Assembly (NCBI GenBank): GCA_965261015.1
Contig: CBDHCC010000001.1
Coordinates: forward strand, 62,001-126,000
Length of the DNA stretch: 64,000 bases
Reading direction: 5' to 3'
Source of the DNA: CBDHCC01 sp965261015
Lineage (GTDB): Bacteria; Pseudomonadota; Alphaproteobacteria; Sphingomonadales; Sphingomonadaceae
Shown: piece after piece, positions 17,081-25,967 of the stretch
Layout of the letters: every line of letters begins with the position of its first letter
Position numbering within the stretch: position 1 is the stretch's first letter
Notes under the pieces: generated by a model
Databases searched by the model: none
What the model saw: the letters and a program-made list of their open reading frames with translations, nothing else
Told to the model about the DNA's origin: nothing
Made by a program: the position numbers and the translations under genes

Positions 17081-17382
17081 CACCCGTGACGCTCTCCAAC
17101 ACGCCCCCCAGTTCAGGCGCGCCGCGCACCGACAGCCGGGGCACGACCACGCTGGGCCAGTCCGACTTCCTGAAGCTGATGACGACCCAGCTGTCGCTCC
17201 AGGACCCTTTCGATCCCGTCGATAACAAGGAGATGATCGCGCAGATGGCGCAGTTCTCCAGCCTGTCCGGCATCAACGAGATGTCGGCCACGCTGAAGAC
17301 CATCGCCGCGCGTCTGGACGCGCTCCCCAACCCTGCGCGTCTCGACGCCCTTCCCACCCCCGCAAAGGACCCCGCATCATGA
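17077..17382 (+). CDS. flgD: short hook-capping protein FlgD (N-terminal domain only)
   Basis: 101 residues, against roughly 220 for enterobacterial FlgD. The conserved N-terminal region is intact: LGQSDFLKLMTTQLSLQDPF and DNKEMIAQMAQFSSLSGINEM. The FlgD Ig-like and Tudor-like domains are missing. It is not a frameshift: flgE begins four bases before the flgD stop codon. FlgD caps the growing hook and is itself removed at completion. Confidence 0.88.
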   Translation: MTPVTLSNTPPSSGAPRTDSRGTTTLGQSDFLKLMTTQLSLQDPFDPVDNKEMIAQMAQFSSLSGINEMSATLKTIAARLDALPNPARLDALPTPAKDPAS

Positions 17383-18191
17383 GCTTCTACACCTCGCTGA
17401 CCGGCCTCAAAGGCGCGCAGACGGACCTGGCCACCATCAGCCACAATCTGGCGAATGTGGAGACCAACGGGTTCAAGCGGTCGCGCACCGACTTCATCGA
17501 CCTGGTCGCCGGATCCGCGCTGACCGATCCGCGCAAGATGATGGGCGTGGGGTCCGCCGTGCAGTCGGTCACCCAGATCTTCACCCAGGGGACGGTCGAG
17601 CAGACCGGGGCCGGGCTGGACCTGGCGATCACCGGCGACGGCTTCTTCGCGGTGCGCTCGCCCACCGGGGCCAAGGAGACGATGTTCACGAGGAACGGCG
17701 CGTTCACCGCGGACGCCGACGGCTATGTCGTGGACCTGACGGCCAACCGGCTGCAGGTGTTCACGGTCGACGCGGACGGGGGTGCCACCGGCGGGCCGAC
17801 CGACCTGAAACTGCCGACGGCCAATGCGGCGGGCGCCCAGTTCGCGGGCGTCACGATCGACAATCGCGGCCTGGTCGAGGCGTCCTTCACCGACGGCACC
17901 AGCCAGCCGGTCGGGCGCGTGGCCCTGGCGAACTTCACCGCGCCCGCCGGCCTGCGCCAGGACGGATCGACTCATTGGAAAGCCACGGGGCTGTCGGGCG
18001 AACCGGCGTTCGGAGAGCCCAACCAGGGGGCCTATGGCGGCCTGCTGACGGGTGCGGTCGAGCGGTCGAACGTCGACATCACGGAGGAACTGGTCGGGCT
18101 GATCTCCGCCCAGCGCAACTTCCAGGCGAACGCCAAGGCGATCGACACGGCGGGCCAGCTGACCCAGTCGATCCTGCAGATCCGCACCTGA
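17379..18191 (+). CDS. flgE: flagellar hook protein FlgE (short form)
   Basis: 270 residues. N-terminal TISHNLANVETNGFKRSRTDF and C-terminal ERSNVDITEELVGLISAQRNF are the axial-protein D0 elements. At 270 residues it is the size of a rod protein (FlgG-like) rather than a usual hook protein (about 400), so the outer hook domains are largely missing. Position between flgD and flgF, and the distinct flgG at 19092, support FlgE. Confidence 0.83.
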   Translation: MSFYTSLTGLKGAQTDLATISHNLANVETNGFKRSRTDFIDLVAGSALTDPRKMMGVGSAVQSVTQIFTQGTVEQTGAGLDLAITGDGFFAVRSPTGAKETMFTRNGAFTADADGYVVDLTANRLQVFTVDADGGATGGPTDLKLPTANAAGAQFAGVTIDNRGLVEASFTDGTSQPVGRVALANFTAPAGLRQDGSTHWKATGLSGEPAFGEPNQGAYGGLLTGAVERSNVDITEELVGLISAQRNFQANAKAIDTAGQLTQSILQIRT

Positions 18192-18946
18192 TGGACCGCC
18201 TGATCTACACCGCCTACACCGGCATGAAGGGCACGCTGGCCGCCCAGGCGACGATCGCCAATAATCTGGCGAACGCCAGCACCATCGGCTTCCGCGCCGA
18301 ACGCACCAGCTTTCAGCCGCAGCACCTGACCGGCCCCGCGCTCGACGCGCGCGCGCCGGTGTCGGAGGAGGTGGTGGACGCCGACATGGGCGCGGGCGCG
18401 CGCATCGCCACTGGCCGGCCGCTCGACGTGGCACTGGACGGCGAGGCGATGCTGGCGGTGCAGGCGGAGGATGGGGGCGAGGCCTATACGCGGCGCGGAG
18501 ACCTGACCGTGGCCGCGTCGGGGATGCTCCAGACCGGCGACGGCCATCTCGTGCTTGGCGCGGACGGCCCGATCAGCGTGCCGCCATCGGACCGGCTGAC
18601 GATCGCGCCCGACGGATCGGTCCTGTCGGTGCCGCCCGGCGGCGCGCCCGACAAGCCCGACGTGCTGGGCCGGCTGAAGCTCGCCAGTCCGCGCGGCACG
18701 TCGATCGCCAAGGGGTTGGACGGACTGTTCCACGTGAAACAGGCGGCGGGCGAAGCGCCGGGCATCCTGCCCGACAATCCGACCGCGACCCTGGCGTCCG
18801 GCGCGCTGGAACAGTCGAACGTGAACTCGGCCGCAGCGCTCGTCGCCATGATCGAGAACAGCCGCGCCTTCGAGACCCGCTCCAAGCTGCTCTCGGCGGC
18901 CAAGGAGATCGACGAGGGCGGGGCCAGCCTCATGCGACTGTCGTGA
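18191..18946 (+). CDS. flgF: flagellar proximal rod protein FlgF
   Basis: 251 residues beginning MDRLIYTAYTGMKGTL, the FlgF pattern. N-terminal IANNLANASTIGFRAERTSF and C-terminal LEQSNVNSAAALVAMIENSRAF are the conserved rod ends. The ATG overlaps the flgE stop (TGATG). Last gene before an intergenic repeat. Confidence 0.92.
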   Translation: MDRLIYTAYTGMKGTLAAQATIANNLANASTIGFRAERTSFQPQHLTGPALDARAPVSEEVVDADMGAGARIATGRPLDVALDGEAMLAVQAEDGGEAYTRRGDLTVAASGMLQTGDGHLVLGADGPISVPPSDRLTIAPDGSVLSVPPGGAPDKPDVLGRLKLASPRGTSIAKGLDGLFHVKQAAGEAPGILPDNPTATLASGALEQSNVNSAAALVAMIENSRAFETRSKLLSAAKEIDEGGASLMRLS

Positions 18947-18963
18947 CCCGGGACAGCACCCCC

Positions 18964-19051
18964 CCGCTCAGGCTGAGCCTGCCGAAGCCCCTTCTTCCTT
19001 CTGGCGAGGCCAAAAAGAAGAAGGGCACTTCGACAAGCTCAGTGTGAGCGG
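18964..19051. repeat. Sphingomonas-type inverted repeat, copy 2 (diverged)
   Basis: The left arm CCGCTCAGGCTGAGCCTGCC-GAAG and the right arm CTTCGACAAGCTCAGTGTGA-GCGG are partial reverse complements enclosing a shorter spacer (TTCTTCCTTCTGGCG region). The arms resemble those at 3259 and 26639 but are diverged. It lies between flgF and flgG. Confidence 0.65.
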
Positions 19052-19091
19052 TTTTCTTGTGACCAACTGACGATCCCGAAGAGGACACCCC

Positions 19092-19880
19092 ATGCCCACA
19101 TCAGCCATGCACATCGCCCGGACCGGACTGGAGGCGCAGGACACGCGGATGCGCGTCATCGCCAACAACCTGGCCAACGTCGCCACCACCGGCTTCAAGC
19201 GCGACCGGGCGAGCTTCGAGACGCTCGCCTATCAAGCCGTCACCGTCGCCGGTTCGCCCTCGTCGGCCGAGAGCCGCTACGCCATCGGCCTAAACCTGGG
19301 CACCGGCGTCGCGGTCCAGGGCACCGCGCGCATCGAGACGCAGGGCGCGCTCGCCACGACCGGCAACGCGCTGGACTTCGCGCTGGACGGCGACGGTTAT
19401 TTCGCGGTCGACCTGCCCGGCGGCACGGTGGGCTACACCCGCGCGGGCAATTTCAACCGCTCCGCCGAAGGGCAGCTGGTGACCGCTCAGGGCTATCCGG
19501 TGCAGCCGGGCATCACGATCCCGGAGGGCGCCACCGCCATCACGGTCGGCCCCGACGGCACCGTGTCCGCGCAGATCGCCGGCACCAGCGAGCCGCAGGA
19601 GCTGGGCCAGCTGCAGGTCGCCAGCTTCGCCAACCCCGCCGGCCTGCAGGCGCTGTCCGACAATTTCCTGGCCGAAACGGCGGCAAGCGGCACGGCGCAG
19701 CTGGGCGCTCCGGGCGAGGCCGGGCGCGGCAATGTGCGCCAGGGGATGCTGGAGGCGTCGAACGTGCAGGTGGTCGAGGAACTCGTCGACATGATCGAGA
19801 CCCAGCGCGCGTACGAGGTGAACTCGAAGATGATCTCGGCCGTCGACGAGATGCTCCGCAATGCGAACCAGACGCTGTGA
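19092..19880 (+). CDS. flgG: flagellar distal rod protein FlgG
   Basis: 262 residues, the usual FlgG length. N-terminal MHIARTGLEAQDTRMRVIAN and NLANVATTGFKRDRASFE; C-terminal EASNVQVVEELVDMIETQRAY and VNSKMISAVDEML. Forms the distal rod that traverses the outer membrane rings. RBS GAGGAC precedes the ATG. First gene of flgGHIJKL. Confidence 0.95.
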   Translation: MPTSAMHIARTGLEAQDTRMRVIANNLANVATTGFKRDRASFETLAYQAVTVAGSPSSAESRYAIGLNLGTGVAVQGTARIETQGALATTGNALDFALDGDGYFAVDLPGGTVGYTRAGNFNRSAEGQLVTAQGYPVQPGITIPEGATAITVGPDGTVSAQIAGTSEPQELGQLQVASFANPAGLQALSDNFLAETAASGTAQLGAPGEAGRGNVRQGMLEASNVQVVEELVDMIETQRAYEVNSKMISAVDEMLRNANQTL

Positions 19881-20533
19881 TGCGCCGGATCGCAGCCCTC
19901 GTGGTCACCGCCACGCTCACCGCCTGCGCCGGCGGCGGCGCGGACAGCCCGCTGGCCTACGCCCCCGCGCTCCCGCCGCCGCCCCTCGCCCAGCCGGCGA
20001 ACGGCGCGATCTTCAACGCGGGCACCGGCTATGCCGGTCTGGCGGAGGGCACCCGCGCGCGTGCCGTGGGCGACCTGGTCACGGTCGTGCTGGTCGAACG
20101 CACCGCCGTCTCGTCGGCCGCCCAGTCCAAGACGGAACGCAACGGCTCCACGACCCTCACCGCGCCGGGATTGGGCGAGGTCGGCCGCATCCTGTCCGAC
20201 GGCCTTAATCTGGGCGCGGGCGGGTCGTTTCGGGGAACGGGGCAGGCCAGCCAGTCCAACGCGCTCAACGGAGACATCGCCGTGACCATCGCCGAACTGC
20301 GCCCCGGAGGCGTCGCCCTGCTGCGCGGCGAGAAGCGCCTGGACACCGCCGGCGGTCAGGATCGCATCCGCCTGACCGGCCTGGCCCGCCTCGCCGACAT
20401 CACGGCCGACAACCGCATCGCCTCCATCCAGCTCGCCGACGCGCGGATCGAGGTGACGGGGCGCGGCGCGGTGGCGAGCTCCGGCCGGCCGGGCTGGCTC
20501 AGCCGCTTCTTCTCCGCCGTGAGCCCCTTCTGA
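19880..20533 (+). CDS. flgH: flagellar L-ring lipoprotein FlgH
   Basis: 217 residues from the ATG at 19880 that overlaps the flgG stop (an adjacent GTG at 19877 would add one residue). Lipobox LTAC with Cys16. Family motifs: NAGTGYAGLAEGTRARAVGDLVTVVL and GDIAVTIAELRPGGVALLRGEK appear in shortened stretches as expected for FlgH, and the C-terminus ends VSPF. It forms the outer-membrane ring around the rod. Confidence 0.93.
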   Translation: MRRIAALVVTATLTACAGGGADSPLAYAPALPPPPLAQPANGAIFNAGTGYAGLAEGTRARAVGDLVTVVLVERTAVSSAAQSKTERNGSTTLTAPGLGEVGRILSDGLNLGAGGSFRGTGQASQSNALNGDIAVTIAELRPGGVALLRGEKRLDTAGGQDRIRLTGLARLADITADNRIASIQLADARIEVTGRGAVASSGRPGWLSRFFSAVSPF

Positions 20534-21615
20534 TGCGCTGGTGGCTTGCCCTCCTGCTGCTCGTGCCGAGCGCCACGCAGGCCGAGCGGATCAAGGACAT
20601 CGGCGGGTTCGCGGGCGTGCGCTCCAACCAGCTGGTCGGCTACGGCGTCGTCGTCGGGCTGGCGGGGACCGGCGACGACAATCTCGCTTACTCGACCGCC
20701 GCCGTGAAGGGCGTGGCGGGCCGACTGGGCCTGCAGCTCCCTCCGGGCGTGCAGCCGGGGTTGAAGAACGCGGCCGCCGTGATCGTCACCGCCGACCTGC
20801 CCGCCTTCGCCAAGCCCGGCCAGCGCATCGACATCACCGTGTCGGCGATGGGCAAGGCCAAGTCGTTGCGCGGCGGCACGCTGGTGCTGACGCCACTCAC
20901 CGGCGCGGACGGCGTGATCTACGCGATGGCGCAGGGCAGTCTGGTGGTAGGCGGGCTGGGCGTGGAGGGCCGCGACGGTTCGCGCCTGTCCGTCAACGTG
21001 CCGTCCGCCGGTCGCATTCCGGATGGGGCGACGGTCGAACGCGCGGTGGCGACCGGCTTCACGGATGGCGCGACGCTGGCCTTCAACCTGGCCGAACCGG
21101 ACTTTTCCACCGCGCAGGCCGTGCGCGACGCTATCAACGGCCGCTTCGGCCCGATCGCGACGACGCAGGACGCCGTCACCGTCGCCATCGCGCTGCCGCC
21201 CGACGCGGACACGCGCGCCACGATGATGGCGGAGATCGGCGCGCTGGCGGTCACGACCGGCGAGGCAAAGGCGCGGGTGATCGTCAACAGCCGCACGGGG
21301 ACCGTCGTCATCAATTCCGCCGTGCGACTGGCCCCCGCCGCGATCGCCCACGGCACGCTCACCATCCGCATCGACGAGGCCCCGCGCATCGTCCAGCCCG
21401 CCCCGTTCTCCGACGGGGTGACCGCCCAGGAGGAGGCGAGCGCGATCACCGTGGTGCAGGAGCCCGCCCGCGTGGCGCTCGTTGCACCCGGCCCCAGGCT
21501 GCAGGACATCGTCGACGCGCTCAACCGGCTGGGCGTGACGCCCGGCGACCTAGTGGCGATCCTGGAAGCGATGAAGCAGGCCGGCGCGCTCAAGGCCGAG
21601 CTGGTGATCCTGTGA
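20533..21615 (+). CDS. flgI: flagellar P-ring protein FlgI
   Basis: 360 residues with a cleavable signal peptide (MRWWLALLLLVPSATQA). Conserved FlgI features: RIKDIGGFAGVRSNQLVGYG at the mature N-terminus, GQRIDITVSAMGKAKSLRGG and a C-terminal VTPGDLVAILEAMKQAGAL. It forms the periplasmic ring in the peptidoglycan layer, with FlgA as its assembly factor. The ATG overlaps the flgH stop. Confidence 0.95.
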   Translation: MRWWLALLLLVPSATQAERIKDIGGFAGVRSNQLVGYGVVVGLAGTGDDNLAYSTAAVKGVAGRLGLQLPPGVQPGLKNAAAVIVTADLPAFAKPGQRIDITVSAMGKAKSLRGGTLVLTPLTGADGVIYAMAQGSLVVGGLGVEGRDGSRLSVNVPSAGRIPDGATVERAVATGFTDGATLAFNLAEPDFSTAQAVRDAINGRFGPIATTQDAVTVAIALPPDADTRATMMAEIGALAVTTGEAKARVIVNSRTGTVVINSAVRLAPAAIAHGTLTIRIDEAPRIVQPAPFSDGVTAQEEASAITVVQEPARVALVAPGPRLQDIVDALNRLGVTPGDLVAILEAMKQAGALKAELVIL

Positions 21616-21893
21616 AGATCGGTGTCGGTCCCCCGGCGACACCCACCGCCGCGGCTCCTTCGGCGGAGTTGCAGGCGGCGGCGGAAAAGTTCGAGGCCAT
21701 CTTCCTGCGCCAGATGCTGGGCGCGGCGCGCGCGGCCAAGCTGGCGGACGGGCTGCTCGACTCGGCGTCGGGCGACCAGTTCCGCGAGATGCGCGACGCC
21801 GACCTGGCGGACCGCATGGCATCGGGCGGCGGCCTGGGCATCGCGGCGTCCGTCGTGGCGCAGCTGTCGCGCGGGCCGGGCGGCGGCGCATGA
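21612..21893 (+). CDS. flgJ: rod-binding protein, FlgJ N-terminal domain only
   Basis: 93 residues from a GTG at 21612 overlapping the flgI stop (GTGA). The rod-scaffold domain is present: AAEKFEAIFLRQMLGAARAA and ASGDQFREMRDADLADRMA. The C-terminal muramidase domain of enterobacterial FlgJ is missing, as in many alphaproteobacteria; the transglycosylase at 13042 may supply the cutting activity. Confidence 0.88.
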   Translation: MKIGVGPPATPTAAAPSAELQAAAEKFEAIFLRQMLGAARAAKLADGLLDSASGDQFREMRDADLADRMASGGGLGIAASVVAQLSRGPGGGA

Positions 21894-23200
21894 GCGACCT
21901 CATCGCCATCGCCGCCAGCGGCGTGCGCGCCTTCGGTGGGGCGCTGGACGCGACCGCGCAGAACATCGCGAACGCGAACACGGAGGGGTATGTCCGCCGT
22001 TCCGCCGTCTTGAACGAAGTCGCGGGCGCGGCGATGGGCGGGCGCGGGACGCAGGCGGGCGTCCGGCTGGCGGGGCTGGCGCGCGGCGCGGACGAGTTCC
22101 GCTCGTCCGAGGTCCGGCGCGCGGACGGCGACGTCGCGCGATCCGACGCGCAGGTGGCGGGGCTGGAGGCGGTGGAGGCGGCGCTGGCCGCGCGCGGTCC
22201 GGGCGCGGCGCTCACCGGCTTTTTCGACGCCGCCCTGACGCTCTCCGCCGATCCGGGCAGCGAGGCGAACCGCGCCGCGCTGCTCGGCCGCGCGGACGGC
22301 GTGGCGGATGCACTACGGGGTGTGGCCGGCGATCTGGCCGCCGCGCGGGACGGCACGACCCAGTCGCTGGCGCTCGGCGTGGCCACGCTCGACCGCGCGG
22401 CCGCCGATCTGGCGCGGGTGAACGGCCAGCTGCTCCGCACGCGCGAAGGTGGGGCGGCGGAGGCCGGGCTGCTGGACGAGCGCGACCGTCTGCTGGGCAC
22501 GATGGCCGGCCTGGCCGGGCTGAGCGTCACGTTCGGACGTCGCGGCATCGCGGAAGTCGGGCTGGCGGGCGTCGCCGAACCCAGGCTGGTCGCCGGGCTC
22601 GGCAGCGCGGCGCTCTCTGTCTCGGTCGACGCGAAGGGGCAGCCGGCCGTGGCGCTGGACGGCGCGCCCGTCACCCTGACGGGCGGCGCGCTGGCCGGCA
22701 GGATCGACTCGCTCGCCACGCTGGGCGAGGCGTCGGCCGCGCTGGACCGGCTGGCGGTCGATTTCGCCGGCGCGGTCAACGAAGTGCAGGCGGGCGGCAC
22801 GGACGCCGATGGCCGGCCGGGCGCGCCGATCTTCGGGGGCGGGGACGCCGCCACCCTGATCCGCACGCTGAGCGATCCCGCCGGCATCGCGGCCGCTCGC
22901 GGCGGGCGGGACGCGGCCAACCTGACCGCGCTCACCGACCTGCGCGCCACCCTGGGGCCGGAAGGTGGAGTGGCCGCGCTCGTCACCGGGAACGCCACCC
23001 GCCTCGCCGCGCGCCGCCAGACCGGCGAGGCGCTCGCCGCCGTGCAGCGCGGGGCGCGGGCGCAGGCGCTCGACGGCACGGCCGTCAGCCTGGACCAGGA
23101 AGCGGCCAACCTCGTGCGCTATCAACAGGCGTTCCAGGCGTCGGGCCGCGTGATGCAGGCGGCCTCCGCCATGCTCGATTCCATTCTGGCGATCCGATGA
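21890..23200 (+). CDS. flgK: hook-filament junction protein FlgK
   Basis: 436 residues. N-terminal GALDATAQNIANANTEGYVR and C-terminal VSLDQEAANLVRYQQAFQAS are the FlgK ends; FLNDxx-like central domain with Ala/Gly-rich helices. Secreted by the flagellar apparatus, probably guarded by FlgN. ATG overlaps the flgJ stop. Confidence 0.93.
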   Translation: MSDLIAIAASGVRAFGGALDATAQNIANANTEGYVRRSAVLNEVAGAAMGGRGTQAGVRLAGLARGADEFRSSEVRRADGDVARSDAQVAGLEAVEAALAARGPGAALTGFFDAALTLSADPGSEANRAALLGRADGVADALRGVAGDLAAARDGTTQSLALGVATLDRAAADLARVNGQLLRTREGGAAEAGLLDERDRLLGTMAGLAGLSVTFGRRGIAEVGLAGVAEPRLVAGLGSAALSVSVDAKGQPAVALDGAPVTLTGGALAGRIDSLATLGEASAALDRLAVDFAGAVNEVQAGGTDADGRPGAPIFGGGDAATLIRTLSDPAGIAAARGGRDAANLTALTDLRATLGPEGGVAALVTGNATRLAARRQTGEALAAVQRGARAQALDGTAVSLDQEAANLVRYQQAFQASGRVMQAASAMLDSILAIR

Positions 23201-23213
23201 GGAGTCCTGGCCG

Positions 23214-24092
23214 ATGAGTATCGCCGGCACGCTGGCCTTCCACCGCACCGCGATCGCCGACATGGGCGCGTTGCAGCGGCGCATCGACACCGCCCAGCAG
23301 GCGATCGCCAGCGGCACGCGGCTGGCGCGGCCGTCCGACGATCCGGTGGCGAGCGATACGGTGGCGCGGATCGACCGCGCGACCGGCGACGCCGCGGCCC
23401 ACGCCGCCAATCGACAGGTCGCCGCCGACAGCCTGGCCACCGCCGACACCGCGCTCCAGTCGATGGCGGCGCTGTTCGCCCGGGCGCGCGAATTGTCGGT
23501 GCAGGGCCGCAACGGCACGCTGGACGCCGCCGGGCGCGACGCGATCGGCCAGGAGATGGAGGGTCTGCACGACCAGCTCGTCGGCCTGGCGAACGCGACG
23601 GACGGGCGCGGGCGCGCGGTGTTCGGCGGCGGTGGCGCCGTCGCCTACGCGATCGGCGCGGACGGGCGCGCGGTCTATGCCGGCGACGACGCGGCCTCGC
23701 CCGTCCCGGTGGCGGATGGCGTCACGCTGGTCGCGATCGAATCGGGCGAGGCGGTGTTCGGCGGCGCGTTCGAGGCGGTGCGCGCGCTGGCCCAGGCGTT
23801 CCGGTCGGGCGACGCCGCCGCCCTGCCCGCCGCGGCCGACGCGCTGCTGGCGGGCGAGGCGCGGGTCACCTCTGCCATCGCGGGGACCGGCAGCCGGGCC
23901 GCGCGTCTGGACCTGCTCGACGCGGCCGCCGACACCCAGGGGCTGACCCGCGCGGCCAGCCGCTCCGCGCTCGCCGACACCGACCTGCCCGCGACGATCG
24001 CGCGCATGCAGCAACTGCTGACCACGCTGCAGGCGACGCAGGCGACCTATTCGCGGGTCAGCCAGCTCTCCCTGTTCGACTATCTGCGCTGA
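23214..24092 (+). CDS. flgL: hook-filament junction protein FlgL
   Basis: 292 residues. The N-terminal coiled segment (LQRRIDTAQQAIASGTRLAR then PSDDPVASD) and the C-terminal flagellin-like helix (TLQATQATYSRVSQLSLFDY) define FlgL. It begins 13 bases after the flgK stop, with GGAG as the ribosome site. It links the filament to FlgK. Confidence 0.92.
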   Translation: MSIAGTLAFHRTAIADMGALQRRIDTAQQAIASGTRLARPSDDPVASDTVARIDRATGDAAAHAANRQVAADSLATADTALQSMAALFARARELSVQGRNGTLDAAGRDAIGQEMEGLHDQLVGLANATDGRGRAVFGGGGAVAYAIGADGRAVYAGDDAASPVPVADGVTLVAIESGEAVFGGAFEAVRALAQAFRSGDAAALPAAADALLAGEARVTSAIAGTGSRAARLDLLDAAADTQGLTRAASRSALADTDLPATIARMQQLLTTLQATQATYSRVSQLSLFDYLR

Positions 24093-24109
24093 GCGGAAAA
24101 GGACCGTCC

Positions 24110-24973
24110 ATGTTCCCGGCCATCGGCATCGTCATCCTGCTCGTCATGGTGTTCGGCGGCTTCGCCATCACCGGCGGCGCGCTCGGCCCCGTCCTGGAGG
24201 CGGTGCCGCACGAGATGCTGATCATCGGCGGCGCGGCGATCGGCGCGCTGGTCGCGGGCAATTCGCTTCACGAGCTGAAGGCCTTGGGCGGAGGGCTGGC
24301 CAAGGTCTTCAAGGGGCCGCGCTACGCCTCGCAGGATTTCGTCGACGCCATCCACCTGACGGCCAAGCTGATGAAGCTGTTGAAAGCCGACGGCGCCGTC
24401 GCGCTGGAACCGCACGTCCTGGACCCCGCCACCTCGGCGCTGTTCGCCGAATACCCCCGACTGCAATCCGATCGCGCGGTGGTCGAGCTGATCTGCGACC
24501 CGCTGTCGATGGTCGCGGTGTCGTCCGGCACGCTGGACCCGCACGCGATCGAGGAGGTGATGGACCAGTCGATCCGCGGCCGGGTGGAGGAGATGGAGGA
24601 ACCGGTCCACGCGCTGCAGGGCCTGGCCGACGCGCTGCCGGCGCTGGGGATCGTCGCCGCCGTGCTGGGCGTGGTGAAGACGATGGGGTCGATCGACAAG
24701 CCGCCCGCCGTGCTGGGCGGGATGATCGGGTCCGCGCTGGTCGGCACCTTCCTGGGCGTGCTGCTCGCCTACGGCATCGTCGGGCCGCTCGCCAACCGGC
24801 TGAAGCAGGTGGTGGCCGCCGATCGGCAGATGTTCGACGTGGTCAAGCAGATGGTCGTGGCGTCGCTCCACGGCCATCCGCAGCCGCTGGTGGTGGAGGC
24901 GGCGCGGACCGGCATCGGCCATCACCACCGCCCGCGCTTCACCGACCTGCTCGACGGCCTGCGCGGGGCCTGA
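24110..24973 (+). CDS. motA: flagellar stator protein MotA
   Basis: 287 residues, close to E. coli MotA (295). Four membrane helices: about 4-22, 32-50, 168-188 and 200-222 (GVVKTMGSIDKPPAVLGG loop between the last two). The cytoplasmic loop carries the charged stretch SIRGRVEEMEEPVHALQGLA that contacts FliG in MotA. Followed after one base by motB. The pair converts ion flow into torque. Confidence 0.94.
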   Translation: MFPAIGIVILLVMVFGGFAITGGALGPVLEAVPHEMLIIGGAAIGALVAGNSLHELKALGGGLAKVFKGPRYASQDFVDAIHLTAKLMKLLKADGAVALEPHVLDPATSALFAEYPRLQSDRAVVELICDPLSMVAVSSGTLDPHAIEEVMDQSIRGRVEEMEEPVHALQGLADALPALGIVAAVLGVVKTMGSIDKPPAVLGGMIGSALVGTFLGVLLAYGIVGPLANRLKQVVAADRQMFDVVKQMVVASLHGHPQPLVVEAARTGIGHHHRPRFTDLLDGLRGA

Positions 24974-24974
24974 G

Positions 24975-25856
24975 ATGGCACGCGGAGAGGATGCGCCGGT
25001 CCGGCCGATCGTGGTCAAGCGGATCACGGTCGCCGCCGCCGGACATCATGGCGGCGCGTGGAAGGTCGCCTATGCCGACTTCGTGACCGCGATGATGGCG
25101 TTCTTCCTGCTGCTCTGGCTGCTGGGCGCCACGGACGAGGAGCAGCGCAAGGGCATCGCCGACTATTTCTCGCCCACGCTCGTCGACAAGCGCTCCAAGT
25201 CGGCGGGCGGCACCGGGCTGTTCGGCGGCGATTCGATCACCGCGGTGGACCGCTATCCCCACGCCGGCGGCCAGACCGGCACCCGATCGCTCACCGTGCC
25301 GATGGACGCGACCGGCGGACCCAAGGAGGGGGCGAGCGCCGGGCGCGTCGGCCTGGCGGCACCGGACCCCTCCGTCGACCGGGCCACCGATCGCCGGCTG
25401 ACGGCGGTCCAGCGCGCGATCGAGAGCCGGCTGGCGGCCCGGCCCGACCTGGTCCGGCTGGTCCGCCAGATCCGCTTCACCCGCACGCCCGACGGTCTGC
25501 GGATCGACGTGGTGGACGGCGAGGCGTTCTCCATGTTCCGGCTGGGCACCACGGTGTTCGAACCGCGCGCGCTGGCCCTGATGGCGGTGATCGCCGAATC
25601 GCTCAGGGGCGGGGCGGACGGCCTGTCCGTGCGCGGCCACACGGACGGCCTGGCGTTCTCGCCACGCGGGCCCACCAACAACTGGACCTTGTCGACGGGC
25701 CGCGCGGAGGCGACACGGCGCGAACTGATCCGGAATGGAGTGGCCGAGGAGCGCTTCCGCCGCATCGAGGGCGTCGCGGACCGCGAGCCGGCCGTCAGCG
25801 CCGACCCCGCCGATCCGCGCAACCGCCGCGTCTCGATCGAGCTCACCGGGCGCTGA
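24975..25856 (+). CDS. motB: flagellar stator protein MotB
   Basis: 293 residues. A single N-terminal membrane helix (about 32-50) with the proton-binding Asp in AYADFVTAMMAFFLLLW, a plug/linker rich in Gly and Lys, and a C-terminal OmpA-like domain (VRGHTDGLAF, WTLSTGRAEATRRELI, DPRNRRVSIEL) that anchors the stator to peptidoglycan. Normal length, unlike the miniature relative at 15089. Confidence 0.94.
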   Translation: MARGEDAPVRPIVVKRITVAAAGHHGGAWKVAYADFVTAMMAFFLLLWLLGATDEEQRKGIADYFSPTLVDKRSKSAGGTGLFGGDSITAVDRYPHAGGQTGTRSLTVPMDATGGPKEGASAGRVGLAAPDPSVDRATDRRLTAVQRAIESRLAARPDLVRLVRQIRFTRTPDGLRIDVVDGEAFSMFRLGTTVFEPRALALMAVIAESLRGGADGLSVRGHTDGLAFSPRGPTNNWTLSTGRAEATRRELIRNGVAEERFRRIEGVADREPAVSADPADPRNRRVSIELTGR

Positions 25857-25967
25857 GGCGGCCGTCCGCGCGCGCGCGACCGCGCCGGATCGGACGCAGC
25901 GGCGATGGGCGGTGCGGCCCCGCCCGTCCACCACGACCCCGTGGCCCTCGCCGACCCGCCCCTTCCC

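Noticed and set aside
17077..17382. Frameshift in flgD
   Set aside because: flgE begins inside the flgD stop codon region with the locus-wide 4-base overlap and no downstream FlgD-like frame exists.
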